From: CAG-791 sp963605745 | GTDB lineage: Bacteria > Bacillota > Clostridia > Lachnospirales > Lachnospiraceae | Direction: 5' to 3' | Assembly: GCA_963605745.1 (NCBI GenBank) | Contig: CAVCWT010000041.1 | Coordinates: forward strand, 1 to 21,329 | DNA: 21,329 bases | Shown here: positions 1 through 8,108 of the stretch, in pieces | Position numbering within the stretch: position 1 is the first letter of the stretch | How the letters are laid out: each line of letters opens with the position of its first letter | The notes under the pieces: model-generated | The model's input: the letters and a program-made list of their open reading frames with translations, nothing else | Database searches by the model: none | What the model was told of the DNA's origin: nothing | Program-made: the position numbers and the translations under genes

Positions 1-50
1 TTTAACAAATTTCGCCGATTATGACCACTCCCGCCTGACATTCCGCGGGC

Positions 51-88
51 AAAACGAAAAAAGAGAGGGCGCCCCGCACCGGAGCGGG
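51..88 (-). terminator. Probable terminator after the PUL operon
   Basis: Seven bases past the stop of the GH2 gene, the minus strand has a five-pair GC stem (CCCGC/GCGGG, plus-strand 73-77 and 84-88) with a six-base loop. About ten bases later comes a T-rich stretch (plus-strand A-run at 51-62). The stem is short and separated from the T-run, so this is a weak intrinsic terminator by structure, but its place at the end of a ten-gene operon fits. Bases 1-50 hold another small CCCGC/GCGGG hairpin (30-34 and 45-49) and no recognisable gene. Confidence 0.4.
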
Positions 89-95
89 TAAGGGA

Positions 96-2627
96 TTATT
101 TCACATTCCAGCCGTCCAGAGCCAGAGTGAGCGAATCGGTAGATTCAGGGATTGTGCATATGATGCGGCGTGTCTCGCCCGGCTTAAGGCTTATGAAATT
201 CTCCTCCCAGTATGCCGGGACCACCGTCTCGCCCTCTGAATTCTTCAGGGAAAGCCTTATGAAAAATGCCACAACATCAGTCTGATTGGCCAAAGTAACC
301 TCATACTGTCCGGAGGAGACTTTTTTCATCGCAGCCTTTACCTTTGCCTCTGGGAGTTGAGCCAGTGGAGTATAGTCCGCACACTGGCTAAGCGGAGTCC
401 TTATCCAGTTATACCTAGACCAATCGGTTATGTCTTCCTTTGATGACAGTGCGTACCAGTTGGTCTCCATCTGTCTTCCACGGACATCCTTCAGCGTCAG
501 GAATAGGAACGATACTCCATCCACGACAGGCACCTCAGACAGTTTCACCGACTCGCCTTCCGATACAGAAAATTTCACGCTGCCGCGGTGCAGCAGCTCC
601 CCTGACAGCGAGTAGAGTTCCATCTGCGCTTCGCCGGAAAAAACGGCCTTCTCGTCATTCACGGCATAGACATTCTTGTCCGCATAATTATAGACAAGCT
701 GCCGCGGTGCGCAGGCCTTCTTCACCGAGTAATATCCTGCGGTAGGAGCCAAATACCAGTCATACAGCTGCCAATACAGTGAAGGCCAGGCGGAATTCAG
801 CATCCACTGAATGATGCCCGTGGTTTGCGGGAGATTAACCCTGAACCCTTCGAACATCGCACGTGTACCGTCATAATCAAGATGATGAGCCTTGTGCAGA
901 AAATCTTCCAAAGAGTCTGTGTCCCCATAACGCGCGGACATCACCGCCTTAAGCACATCTAGAGAATGCATCGCCTCTCCGGCTGTGGTGCAGTGATAAT
1001 CGTACGCGGCGCCCACAGGCCATAGCTGACCTTCCGGAATCATCTTCGCAAGAGACTCAAACACAGGCAGCTGCGCACCTATTCCGGTCTCAGTGTTAAA
1101 GCCAATCGAGCCTCCCGGAGCTTCAGGGCTATACCAGTAGGATGGAGCCTGGTAATCATACGGTCCGACCATCTTCATCCCGGCAGGGCCTGACACTTCG
1201 CTCACAAGAGCCTTTGCTGAAGACACATACGGTCTGTCATCTATCTGAGGCAGTATGGCCAGGTATTTTTTCTCAAGTTCCGGGCGTGGCAGCATATCAC
1301 TTCCCACATACCACGCGATTATAGACGGATGGTTGCGAAGCCAAAGAACCTGATCTTTGAAGGACTGCGCGATCAAATCCATATCTTCCTCGGACTTTAT
1401 GCATCCGAATTCATCGTTGGGCACACCGGAATAACCTTCCCATTCCCAGAAACAGCTCCAGCCCACCAGGGCAAGCAGCCCCAGGCGGTCACACTGGTCA
1501 TATATATTCTGTGAAGTGCCCCAGATATTCTCAAAGCGCACCGCATTGAGATTCATATCCTTGACATACGACAGCTCTATGGAGTTGCGCCTGTCGTCAT
1601 TTCTAAGGAAAATATCGTCCGTCCATCCGGCGCCCTTTATCAGCACCTTCCGACCGTTAAGGATAAATCCCCTGTGGCCTTCCGGTGTAAAATACGAATC
1701 TATCTGCCGGATGCCGAAGTTCACTTCCTTCTCGTCAGACACCTTCCCGTTCACGAGAAATCGCACCTGAAGGGTCTGCATATTCGGTTCGCCAAGATTG
1801 TGGCACCACCAGAGCTTCGGATTCCTAACATTGAGCATCGCCGCTTCGGAAGGTTCGATGCGGACAAGCCGGGTCTGTCCCGAAGACAGCGTTATCTTTT
1901 TCTCATACTTCTTTCCGGGCATCCGGATCTGAAGTATGCCCTCAACCGGAGCAGCAGAATTATTGGAAAGAGTGGTCTCTACCGTCAGCCACGCACGTTT
2001 CAGTGATGCGGTATCCACTTTCGTGCGCACTGCAGGCGAAAGCACGCTGACCTGTCCGGAAAAGGTCAGCCGGACAGGGCGGAAAATACCCATACTTTCA
2101 TCATAAGGACGCGGATTCCAGTCCACAAAGCCTATGTTGAATTCTCCCTTGCGTGCCGGATAAAGCTTTACGGTCAGAATATTCCTGTCCGCTAACATAG
2201 ACGTAACATCATACCGGAACTGCCTGAACGGGCCCTTCATCTCTTCACAGCCAGCCACTTTCTGCCCGTTAAGCCAGACATCCGCGCGATAGCTTATGCC
2301 GTCAAACTCCAGAAAGGCATTCTCATTTTCTGCCAATACCGGCAATTCGAACTCCTTTTCATAAATCCATGGAGAAGCAAACGGAGTCCTGTCCGTCCTG
2401 CCATAATTGTCGCCCACGAAAATATCTCCGTAAAGCCCGTTGGCAGTAAGTGTCCCCATAACCGTGGATGGTACCCTGGCAGAATACCAGGATTCTCCTG
2501 CGGTGTCCGCAGGACGAATGCGCCACCCTTCCTCGAGAAGGATGTCCTGCCTATTTTCTGCTGCGAGAGCCTGCCCAGCGAGAACACACAGGGCGAAAAG
2601 GGATATTTTCGTGATAAATCTATTCAT
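96..2627 (-). CDS. GH2 exo-glycosidase, exo-beta-D-glucosaminidase (CsxA)-like
   Basis: An 843-residue glycoside hydrolase family 2 enzyme. A type I signal peptide (about 1-22, ending QALA) points to the periplasm. It has an N-terminal sugar-binding jelly roll (about 25-195), an Ig-like domain (about 197-307), a TIM barrel (about 308-640) and C-terminal beta domains. Two active-site stretches resemble exo-beta-D-glucosaminidases rather than beta-galactosidases or beta-mannosidases: HPSIIAWYVGSD (433-444), where the acid/base is Asp444 instead of the usual Glu of an NE motif, and FNTETG (510-515) with the likely nucleophile Glu513. The C-terminal ADYTPL also resembles that group. The start overlaps the preceding gene's stop in ATGAATAG, suggesting translational coupling. 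It is last in the operon and probably trims imported oligosaccharides from the non-reducing end. GH2 assignment is firm; exo-glucosaminidase specificity is an inference, and beta-mannosidase or another exo-activity remains possible. Confidence 0.88.
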   Translation of the reverse strand: MNRFITKISLFALCVLAGQALAAENRQDILLEEGWRIRPADTAGESWYSARVPSTVMGTLTANGLYGDIFVGDNYGRTDRTPFASPWIYEKEFELPVLAENENAFLEFDGISYRADVWLNGQKVAGCEEMKGPFRQFRYDVTSMLADRNILTVKLYPARKGEFNIGFVDWNPRPYDESMGIFRPVRLTFSGQVSVLSPAVRTKVDTASLKRAWLTVETTLSNNSAAPVEGILQIRMPGKKYEKKITLSSGQTRLVRIEPSEAAMLNVRNPKLWWCHNLGEPNMQTLQVRFLVNGKVSDEKEVNFGIRQIDSYFTPEGHRGFILNGRKVLIKGAGWTDDIFLRNDDRRNSIELSYVKDMNLNAVRFENIWGTSQNIYDQCDRLGLLALVGWSCFWEWEGYSGVPNDEFGCIKSEEDMDLIAQSFKDQVLWLRNHPSIIAWYVGSDMLPRPELEKKYLAILPQIDDRPYVSSAKALVSEVSGPAGMKMVGPYDYQAPSYWYSPEAPGGSIGFNTETGIGAQLPVFESLAKMIPEGQLWPVGAAYDYHCTTAGEAMHSLDVLKAVMSARYGDTDSLEDFLHKAHHLDYDGTRAMFEGFRVNLPQTTGIIQWMLNSAWPSLYWQLYDWYLAPTAGYYSVKKACAPRQLVYNYADKNVYAVNDEKAVFSGEAQMELYSLSGELLHRGSVKFSVSEGESVKLSEVPVVDGVSFLFLTLKDVRGRQMETNWYALSSKEDITDWSRYNWIRTPLSQCADYTPLAQLPEAKVKAAMKKVSSGQYEVTLANQTDVVAFFIRLSLKNSEGETVVPAYWEENFISLKPGETRRIICTIPESTDSLTLALDGWNVK

Positions 2628-3462
2628 CTTCTGAAGGCAAATATTTTAACCAGTCCACCTCAAGTTCATACGCATACAGCGGAGCCTGAATGGCACTCGG
2701 ATTATCTTTCACAGGTTTAAGTTTGGAGTGGTAATAATTCAGCGAGAACTGTGCAGGATACTTGAAGAAGTCGTTCTCCAGATCCTTCAGAACAGTCTTC
2801 TCTGCATTCTCGGAAGTCTGCATCCACCAGATAATGTGTTCCGCATTCCAGTCTATTCCATAAATATAGAATTTGGATTCGGCCGAGAATCCTGCCGGAT
2901 ATATGGCCTCTTCCTTATCCTGATAAACGGCATACACCGCCGACGGATCCGACGGACGGAGCTCAAGCGCCACGGCGGAAGATTCCGCAGTCAAGGTAAG
3001 ACTGCAGCAAAGCCCGGCATTGGCCTGAGCGGTGACAGTCTTGGGAACCCTGAGGCGCGAAGAATAAGTGCCGTAATAACAATAGTCATTGGCATACGCG
3101 GAAGGGCCACGCTTGATGCCTGCGGCATCCGAAGGGTCAATGCGCAGAAGCAGAACAGTGCCGTTGCGCTCGCTTATGGAAGGGAATGCCGGGAAATACC
3201 GGAAATCATCCCTGGTCGTGCGCTCGCTAAAGGTCACATACTCAAGCGAAGTGGAGGAAAAGTCCTCGGTAAAAGCCTCGCTAAGCACTGCCGGAATGTC
3301 AGGCTCCGGATCAGGTCCTGGCACGGGGTCCTCCGGCTCCACTGCAGGTGAAGGACTGCAGGAGAGCACCAGAAGCATCACGAGAGCACAGAGCGGAATT
3401 GGCAAGAAACTACCAGTTGTTCTTCTCCCTCCACTCGACATTGATATCATCATAAGGTTCAT
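2620..3462 (-). CDS. GH16-like lipoprotein with degenerate active site (probable glycan-binding protein)
   Basis: A 280-residue lipoprotein with lipobox LVLSC (Cys35), a Pro/Asp/Glu-rich linker (about 36-58) and a GH16-type jelly roll (about 62-276). It is clearly homologous to the neighbouring GH16: YGTYSSRLRVP (130-140), KFYIYGIDW (197-205) and ELEVDWLKY (266-274) all have counterparts there. Where the neighbour has SEIDFE, this protein reads SAVALE (162-167), so the nucleophile Glu and middle Asp are Ala163 and Ala165 and only the last Glu (Glu167) remains. It is therefore probably not a hydrolase but a surface glycan-binding protein. The start is uncertain: ATG codons at 3462, 3453, 3450 and 3441 all lie inside the end of the GH16 gene. 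The one at 3441 gives a compact lipoprotein signal. The acidic linker after Cys35 fits surface export in Bacteroidota. Confidence 0.8.
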   Translation of the reverse strand: MNLMMISMSSGGRRTTGSFLPIPLCALVMLLVLSCSPSPAVEPEDPVPGPDPEPDIPAVLSEAFTEDFSSTSLEYVTFSERTTRDDFRYFPAFPSISERNGTVLLLRIDPSDAAGIKRGPSAYANDYCYYGTYSSRLRVPKTVTAQANAGLCCSLTLTAESSAVALELRPSDPSAVYAVYQDKEEAIYPAGFSAESKFYIYGIDWNAEHIIWWMQTSENAEKTVLKDLENDFFKYPAQFSLNYYHSKLKPVKDNPSAIQAPLYAYELEVDWLKYLPSEDE

Positions 3463-4336
3463 ATTTCATCCAGTCTATCTCAAGAGAATATGGATATGCA
3501 GGCTTCTCTATGGAATCGGGGTTGGTGTCCACAGGCCAGTTGTTCGTGTGCCAGAAATTAAGCAGATACGTGGTCGGAGACTGCGGAATGCCCGAGAAAT
3601 TCGGGGTAGTGCCCTGGTAATCCCAGAGAATGATCTTCTCCCCTGTCTGCGGATGTTCTATCCACCAGGTAAGCCTGTCCGGATACCAGTCAAATCCATA
3701 AACATAGAACTTCTTGGAGGCATTGTAACCTTCGATGGCGCTTATCTTCTTGGGAGTAATGGCGTTGTCTTCTGTAAAATTATGGTTGATGCTGCCGTCG
3801 TGGGCCGAACGGTAAATCGTATAAAGGATTTCACCCTTCGCGAGATTGATGGTTCTGCCAATTCTCTGGTCACAGTTCGGACCGGTCCAGGTGCCTATGT
3901 AAATCAGTTCAGGGTCTGCCAACAGCCACTCGAAATCAATCTCGCTGAGGCCGAAAGTCTTATCGACCCTATAGGTGAAATAACCCACTACTGACCCGAC
4001 ATTGGGCTGAACTTTCTTGAGATCCGGGACACGGATCCTGGCGGAATACGTTCCGAAATGTGTCCTCTTTACGGTGCCTATTTCCGGACCTCTGCCCGCC
4101 CCGGCAGGATCATCGGGACTTATCCTCATTATAAGCACGTCAGTACCCTTCTCAGTGAAAGACGACACACCGCAGCTGTAACGCAGGGACGTACCGCTGA
4201 AAGTGAAGTTTGACGAATTGGATGATGAGAAGTCCTCCGTAAAAGAACGCATAAAACGGCTGTCCGTATCCTGTGCATTCACGGATTCTATTGCCAGGCC
4301 AAGCAGCAGGGCCGCGGCAACGGTCTTGAATTTCAT
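3410..4336 (-). CDS. GH16 endo-beta-glucanase, lichenase-type
   Basis: A 308-residue glycoside hydrolase family 16 protein with a type I signal peptide (about 1-21, ending SVNA). The catalytic signature SEIDFEW is at 131-137: Glu132 nucleophile, Asp134 helper and Glu136 acid/base. The spacing is ExDxE. Within GH16 this form is typical of bacterial lichenases (beta-1,3-1,4-glucanases) and xyloglucan transferases, while laminarinases, agarases and carrageenases usually have ExDxxE. FGTYSARIRVP (94-104), YGFDWYPDRLTWW (213-225) and LEIDWMKY (285-292) also fit lichenase-like members. It should cut internal beta-glycosidic bonds by a retaining mechanism. The exact glycan cannot be read from sequence. 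There is no lipobox, so it is probably periplasmic or secreted. Its 3' end overlaps the next gene; a hairpin lies in the 60-base gap before it. Confidence 0.87.
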   Translation of the reverse strand: MKFKTVAAALLLGLAIESVNAQDTDSRFMRSFTEDFSSSNSSNFTFSGTSLRYSCGVSSFTEKGTDVLIMRISPDDPAGAGRGPEIGTVKRTHFGTYSARIRVPDLKKVQPNVGSVVGYFTYRVDKTFGLSEIDFEWLLADPELIYIGTWTGPNCDQRIGRTINLAKGEILYTIYRSAHDGSINHNFTEDNAITPKKISAIEGYNASKKFYVYGFDWYPDRLTWWIEHPQTGEKIILWDYQGTTPNFSGIPQSPTTYLLNFWHTNNWPVDTNPDSIEKPAYPYSLEIDWMKYEPYDDINVEWREKNNW

Positions 4337-4352
4337 AACGATAAATTTAACT

Positions 4353-4382
4353 GCAGACAGGGCGGGGAAACGCCCTGCCTGC
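4353..4382 (-). other. Intercistronic hairpin inside the PUL operon
   Basis: Arms 4353-4364 and 4371-4382 pair over 12 positions with a six-base loop; the one non-Watson-Crick position is a G-U wobble in the minus-strand RNA. It lies in the only sizeable gap of the operon, between the PKD lipoprotein and the GH16 gene. No T-run follows on the minus strand (the sequence continues AGTTAAATTTATCG to the start codon), so a full terminator is unlikely. An RNA processing or stabilising element that changes binding-protein versus enzyme levels is a reasonable inference. Confidence 0.55.
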
Positions 4383-4396
4383 GTATAATAAAACCA

Positions 4397-5623
4397 CTAA
4401 AGAATAATCTTAACGCTCAGGTTATCGAAATAAAGGTCGATGCCAGGGCCAAAGATCGGTCCCCATACTGAACGGTAGTCAAGATAGAAATAAAGTGTGC
4501 CGGATGTCTCCACGGTGTAATCCACATAAGGAGTTTCACCATCACCGCTGAAGCCGAGTCCCATAGCAGCATTGGCAGCGAGCCACGCCTCTGTACCTGC
4601 GAAATTGCCGTCATAGGCAGGAACAGGATCACCTGTCTGGTCTCCCCAGTAATTGAAGATCTCGATAACAGCCGTTCCGTCTGCACCTATCTTATCCTTT
4701 TCAGCAATACCGAACCAGAGCAAACCGTTATTATTGGTTTTATCACCCCATTTCATATCGGCAGAAACGCGAAGCACGTCACCTGCCTCCACCTCTATAG
4801 CCTGATACATTCTGAAATTGTTGGCCCAGTCGTGGGTCTGGTTCTCCGAGCTGAGTCTGAGACATCCGCCCACACCTGCTGAAGGTTTGTCGTCGGTATA
4901 TCCGAAATATGGCTGCCAGCAGTATTTGCCGTCCTGAACAAGTTCGTAGCTGTCTGCCTGAGGAGCATAAATAGCCTCGATGGTCCAGTACTGCTCGTCA
5001 CCCTCATTCATCTCGCCACCCTTAAGAAGCTCGTTATTGGCCACTGCCTCAACCTCAGCCTGGTAAGTGTCAGCAGAACCGTTGGCACCTGTAACGGTAG
5101 CCTTTACGGTGTATTTGCCGTAATCAGGGAATTCGTGGTCAACCTTGAATTCCGAAGCGCTCTGTCCGTCACCGAAATCCCAGGCGATGGAAGCGGCATT
5201 CTCGGAAGCGGTAGCATCGAAACTGAGCACCTTCCCGAACTTGCCCTTGCGTCCGTCAACTGCGGCGTAAGAAAAATATGCCTTGACCGCACCGGCCACA
5301 GTTATGGTCTGCTCCGTCTTGTCAACGACGCCGTCTGCATTGGCAGCGGTAAGTTTGACAGTATATTCCCCGGAAGCGGCATAAGTATGCTTTGGAGAGG
5401 CTTCCTTGGATGTCTCGTCATCACCGAAGTCCCATTTGTAAGATGCGGCACCGGTAGATGTGTTAGTGAATGTCACATTCAGTCCGTCAACAGAATAGGT
5501 AAATCCTGCCACAACTTTCTCTGCAGGGGTCTCAGGCTCATCCGTAGGATCTTCTTTCTGTGTACAGGCAGCCATTCCGAGGACTATGCCCATTACTGCC
5601 ATAAATTTAAATAAAGGTTTCAT
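4397..5623 (-). CDS. Surface glycan-binding lipoprotein with two PKD domains
   Basis: A 408-residue lipoprotein: signal peptide 1-19, lipobox GMAAC with Cys20, then an acidic stretch (KEDPTDEPE) typical of surface-exported Bacteroidota lipoproteins. Two PKD domains follow, about 37-110 and 112-193, each with the hallmark WDFGD (64-68 and 148-152). PKD domains usually act as rigid spacers. The remainder (about 198-408) is rich in aromatics and beta-strand-like sequence and looks like a jelly-roll carbohydrate-binding module, though I cannot assign a CBM family. Position after SusD and the DUF1735 gene matches the SusE/SusF-like slot of a PUL, so its job is probably to capture the polysaccharide at the cell surface. 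The start is preceded by an A/T-rich leader 21 bases after the upstream stop. Confidence 0.8.
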   Translation of the reverse strand: MKPLFKFMAVMGIVLGMAACTQKEDPTDEPETPAEKVVAGFTYSVDGLNVTFTNTSTGAASYKWDFGDDETSKEASPKHTYAASGEYTVKLTAANADGVVDKTEQTITVAGAVKAYFSYAAVDGRKGKFGKVLSFDATASENAASIAWDFGDGQSASEFKVDHEFPDYGKYTVKATVTGANGSADTYQAEVEAVANNELLKGGEMNEGDEQYWTIEAIYAPQADSYELVQDGKYCWQPYFGYTDDKPSAGVGGCLRLSSENQTHDWANNFRMYQAIEVEAGDVLRVSADMKWGDKTNNNGLLWFGIAEKDKIGADGTAVIEIFNYWGDQTGDPVPAYDGNFAGTEAWLAANAAMGLGFSGDGETPYVDYTVETSGTLYFYLDYRSVWGPIFGPGIDLYFDNLSVKIIL

Positions 5624-5644
5624 AATAGTATAAAAATTAAATGG

Positions 5645-6292
5645 TTAATATATCGGGAACAAATTTCTTATCTCACTTTCGGGGAGATTTTCCGCAACAT
5701 CGTCCCAGTAGGAACTGTTGAAGTCGATCACTATGACCACCTGCGTATTCTCTTCTGCCAGTTCATAGGCGGAAGGATCCGTTATCTGAAGGCCCAGAAC
5801 CAGCAGTTTGTATTTGCCAGATTCATAGAGCGACTCTTCTGACAGTTTTTGAACGTCCACCGGGATATAACAGGTGCCGCTATTCTTTCCGGCAGCGACT
5901 TCAATCTTCTCGGGCAAAGTGTAGAATTCCGCCGGAAGTTCGATGGCCGAAGTGGATTTGGATGAATATTCGTCCAGCTTGCTGGCCGTGAGTTCCGGGC
6001 AGGTGGTGAGTTTCACGCTGAATGCCTGGGCATTGGCGATATAACCGCTTCTGATTACACCCAGCGCTATGTCCAGAGTACCCGTCTTCTCATCATACCT
6101 GCAGCAGTATGTGCTGTTCTGCCCGAGAGGGCCGACCGGGATGGGATAAGAATTGTCCAGTCCGGTGACGGTGGCCTGCGGAATATAGATATACGGGAAA
6201 CCGTAATCCCTGTTCGCATCAGTCTTCCCGCAGGCTGCTGCAAGCAGGAAAGTGACGCAAAAGGCAAAAGATATTTTAATGATGTTCTTCAT
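5645..6292 (-). CDS. DUF1735-type PUL lipoprotein
   Basis: A 215-residue lipoprotein with lipobox LAAAC (Cys21). The stretch ELPAEFYTLPEKIEVAAG (138-155) followed by a hydrophobic strand (CYIPVDVQKL) is characteristic of DUF1735, a domain found in lipoproteins encoded directly after SusD in many PULs. It is short: many family members carry an extra C-terminal carbohydrate-binding domain, which is absent here. The gene begins only four bases after the SusD stop codon. The likely role is an accessory surface glycan-binding or outer-membrane complex component; the molecular function of the domain is not known to me. The DUF1735 call rests on motif resemblance only. Confidence 0.7.
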   Translation of the reverse strand: MKNIIKISFAFCVTFLLAAACGKTDANRDYGFPYIYIPQATVTGLDNSYPIPVGPLGQNSTYCCRYDEKTGTLDIALGVIRSGYIANAQAFSVKLTTCPELTASKLDEYSSKSTSAIELPAEFYTLPEKIEVAAGKNSGTCYIPVDVQKLSEESLYESGKYKLLVLGLQITDPSAYELAEENTQVVIVIDFNSSYWDDVAENLPESEIRNLFPIY

Positions 6293-6296
6293 ATTT

Positions 6297-8096
6297 CTAA
6301 TTGTACAATGGATTCTGATTCAGTGCACCCTGGGAATTGGCGATTTCCTCTCTGGTGAACGGAAGATAATACTGTCTTTCCTCAAACACCCTGCTTCCGA
6401 TGACCTTGGTGGAATACTGATAACCGCCCAAATTGTTCTTGCGTATCACCATTCCCTTGATGGACTTATTAAGCACATTTTCAGCATCCAGCCATCTTAC
6501 CAGATCCCAGTAGCGGTGGTCTTCGAAAGCCAGTTCGACACGGCGTTCCTGCTTGACAGCCTTGCGGAAGTCTTCTTTGGATGAAGCGGAGACAGTTGGC
6601 AGAGAAGTGCTGGCGCTGTTGCGGACCTGAGTGAGAGCCTCGCGGGCGGTCATACCGTAACCCTTAGGGTCAGCGTCAGGGCCATAAGCCTCGTTCATGG
6701 CTTCGGCATAATTCAGAAGGACCTCGGCATATCTGTAAGCCGGCCAGATGTGGTCAGCGTTTCCGCCTTCTATAAGGTTAAGGTTGGAAGCCAGGTATTT
6801 CTTCAGATAATATCCGGTAGGGCTGGCGCCTTTCGTGTTCTGGCTGAACTGTCCCTTCGGGCTCTGGTCGAAATCGTTCACTCCGTTCCAGCTGGAGCCA
6901 TTGACAACTATGGACGCCGTAAGACGCGGGTCACGGTTCTCGTAAGGATTGAGAGTCTGGGCACCGACATATTCGTATGCATCCACCAGATTCTGGGTAG
7001 GACACACTCCGCTGTTGCCTCCGCGTGTACCGACAGGATAATTCTTCGTCTCCAGGTCATTGCCTGCGGCCTGACGGATAAGAAAGATCGATTCCTCGTC
7101 CTTGGTGGCATTGTTGCCCTGGAAATACTTGCCGTAGTCTCTGTTGACCGGCATATTGTAATCAGGATATGTCTTCGCGCCGTCACCGAAGCCGAAGCCC
7201 TTGGCGAAAATGGCTTTTCTGACCTCTATCACGTCGTGGGCAGCCTCGGCAGCCCTTTCCCATTTAGATAGGTCACCGGCAGTGTTGTTGCGCGGACTGG
7301 CGGCATAGAGAAGCACACGGGCCTTGATGGCCAGAGCAGATGTCTTGTCGAAACGCCCTATATTGTCCCTGAAATTCCAGTTCTGCACATCGGCGATCTG
7401 GTTTTCCGGAGTCACATCCAAAGCAACCCTCCAGTCCAGATTCACACTGTCACAGTATTCATCGACCAAATCCACGATATGCTCCACCACCTCTTCATAG
7501 GTAGCGGCGCGCATCGAAGAATTGTTCACATCTTCACTTACGATAGGCACTCCGCCATACATCTTACTCAGCTCGGCATAATAATATGCTTCGGCGATTC
7601 GGGCCTCTGCTCTCTGCCAGCGCAGATTTATGACATCGCGCATATAGGCGCGCGGATTGTCCGTGCTGTATATGGTGCCGTCCGGATTGTAAACCGTGGC
7701 GGTATCCCTGTTCATGGCCAGCATCTCCTCGCCGTTCTTCGCATAGTCCAGGAAGAAATGCGCGGCACGGATACCTTCGTAGCAGTTGTCATAAAGGTAT
7801 GACAACGGATTAAGGTCAGGGGAAATGAGGCCCTTGTTGAAGGATTGCACATCCGAAACAGACGTAGCCTGCTCCGCTTCGTCGGAAGCCGTCGCGAACA
7901 GATTATCGTCTATGACCGAGAATCCCGACTGCATTGGAGTATAGTAAGCATTGGCAAAACTGGTCAATGTGCTGTATCTCGTCTGAAGACGGTCCATAGT
8001 GTCGAACACGTCCTGACGCGTATCCAAAAATCCGGAGCAGCCGCTGACTGCGAAGACAAAGGCACAAACTCCGATGTTCTTTATGTAATTTTTCAT
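6297..8096 (-). CDS. SusD/RagB-family glycan-binding lipoprotein (second pair)
   Basis: A 599-residue SusD homologue. Lipobox VSGC puts the lipid on Cys20, anchoring it at the outer-membrane surface as lid of its SusC partner. Family features include the TPR-like helix AEARIAEAYYYAELSKMYGG followed by VPIV near residue 180, the C-terminal helix RYAEVLLNYAEAMNEAYG, and the closing region RRVELAFEDHRYWDLVRW. Length is within the normal range for SusD proteins. The gene starts 12 bases after the stop of the short SusC, so it is almost certainly that protein's partner. The predicted role is binding oligosaccharides and handing them to the SusC channel; specificity cannot be read from the sequence. 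Confidence 0.93.
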   Translation of the reverse strand: MKNYIKNIGVCAFVFAVSGCSGFLDTRQDVFDTMDRLQTRYSTLTSFANAYYTPMQSGFSVIDDNLFATASDEAEQATSVSDVQSFNKGLISPDLNPLSYLYDNCYEGIRAAHFFLDYAKNGEEMLAMNRDTATVYNPDGTIYSTDNPRAYMRDVINLRWQRAEARIAEAYYYAELSKMYGGVPIVSEDVNNSSMRAATYEEVVEHIVDLVDEYCDSVNLDWRVALDVTPENQIADVQNWNFRDNIGRFDKTSALAIKARVLLYAASPRNNTAGDLSKWERAAEAAHDVIEVRKAIFAKGFGFGDGAKTYPDYNMPVNRDYGKYFQGNNATKDEESIFLIRQAAGNDLETKNYPVGTRGGNSGVCPTQNLVDAYEYVGAQTLNPYENRDPRLTASIVVNGSSWNGVNDFDQSPKGQFSQNTKGASPTGYYLKKYLASNLNLIEGGNADHIWPAYRYAEVLLNYAEAMNEAYGPDADPKGYGMTAREALTQVRNSASTSLPTVSASSKEDFRKAVKQERRVELAFEDHRYWDLVRWLDAENVLNKSIKGMVIRKNNLGGYQYSTKVIGSRVFEERQYYLPFTREEIANSQGALNQNPLYN

Positions 8097-8108
8097 ATAA
8101 CTCCGTTT

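Noticed and set aside
2728..3351. Plus-strand open frame of 207 codons
   Set aside because: Antisense shadow of the GH16-like lipoprotein gene; no motifs seen.
3089..3994. Plus-strand open frame of 301 codons opposite the GH16 genes
   Set aside because: It is antisense to two genes with clear GH16 homology and signal peptides, has no recognisable domain, and its amino-acid composition is that of a shadow frame.
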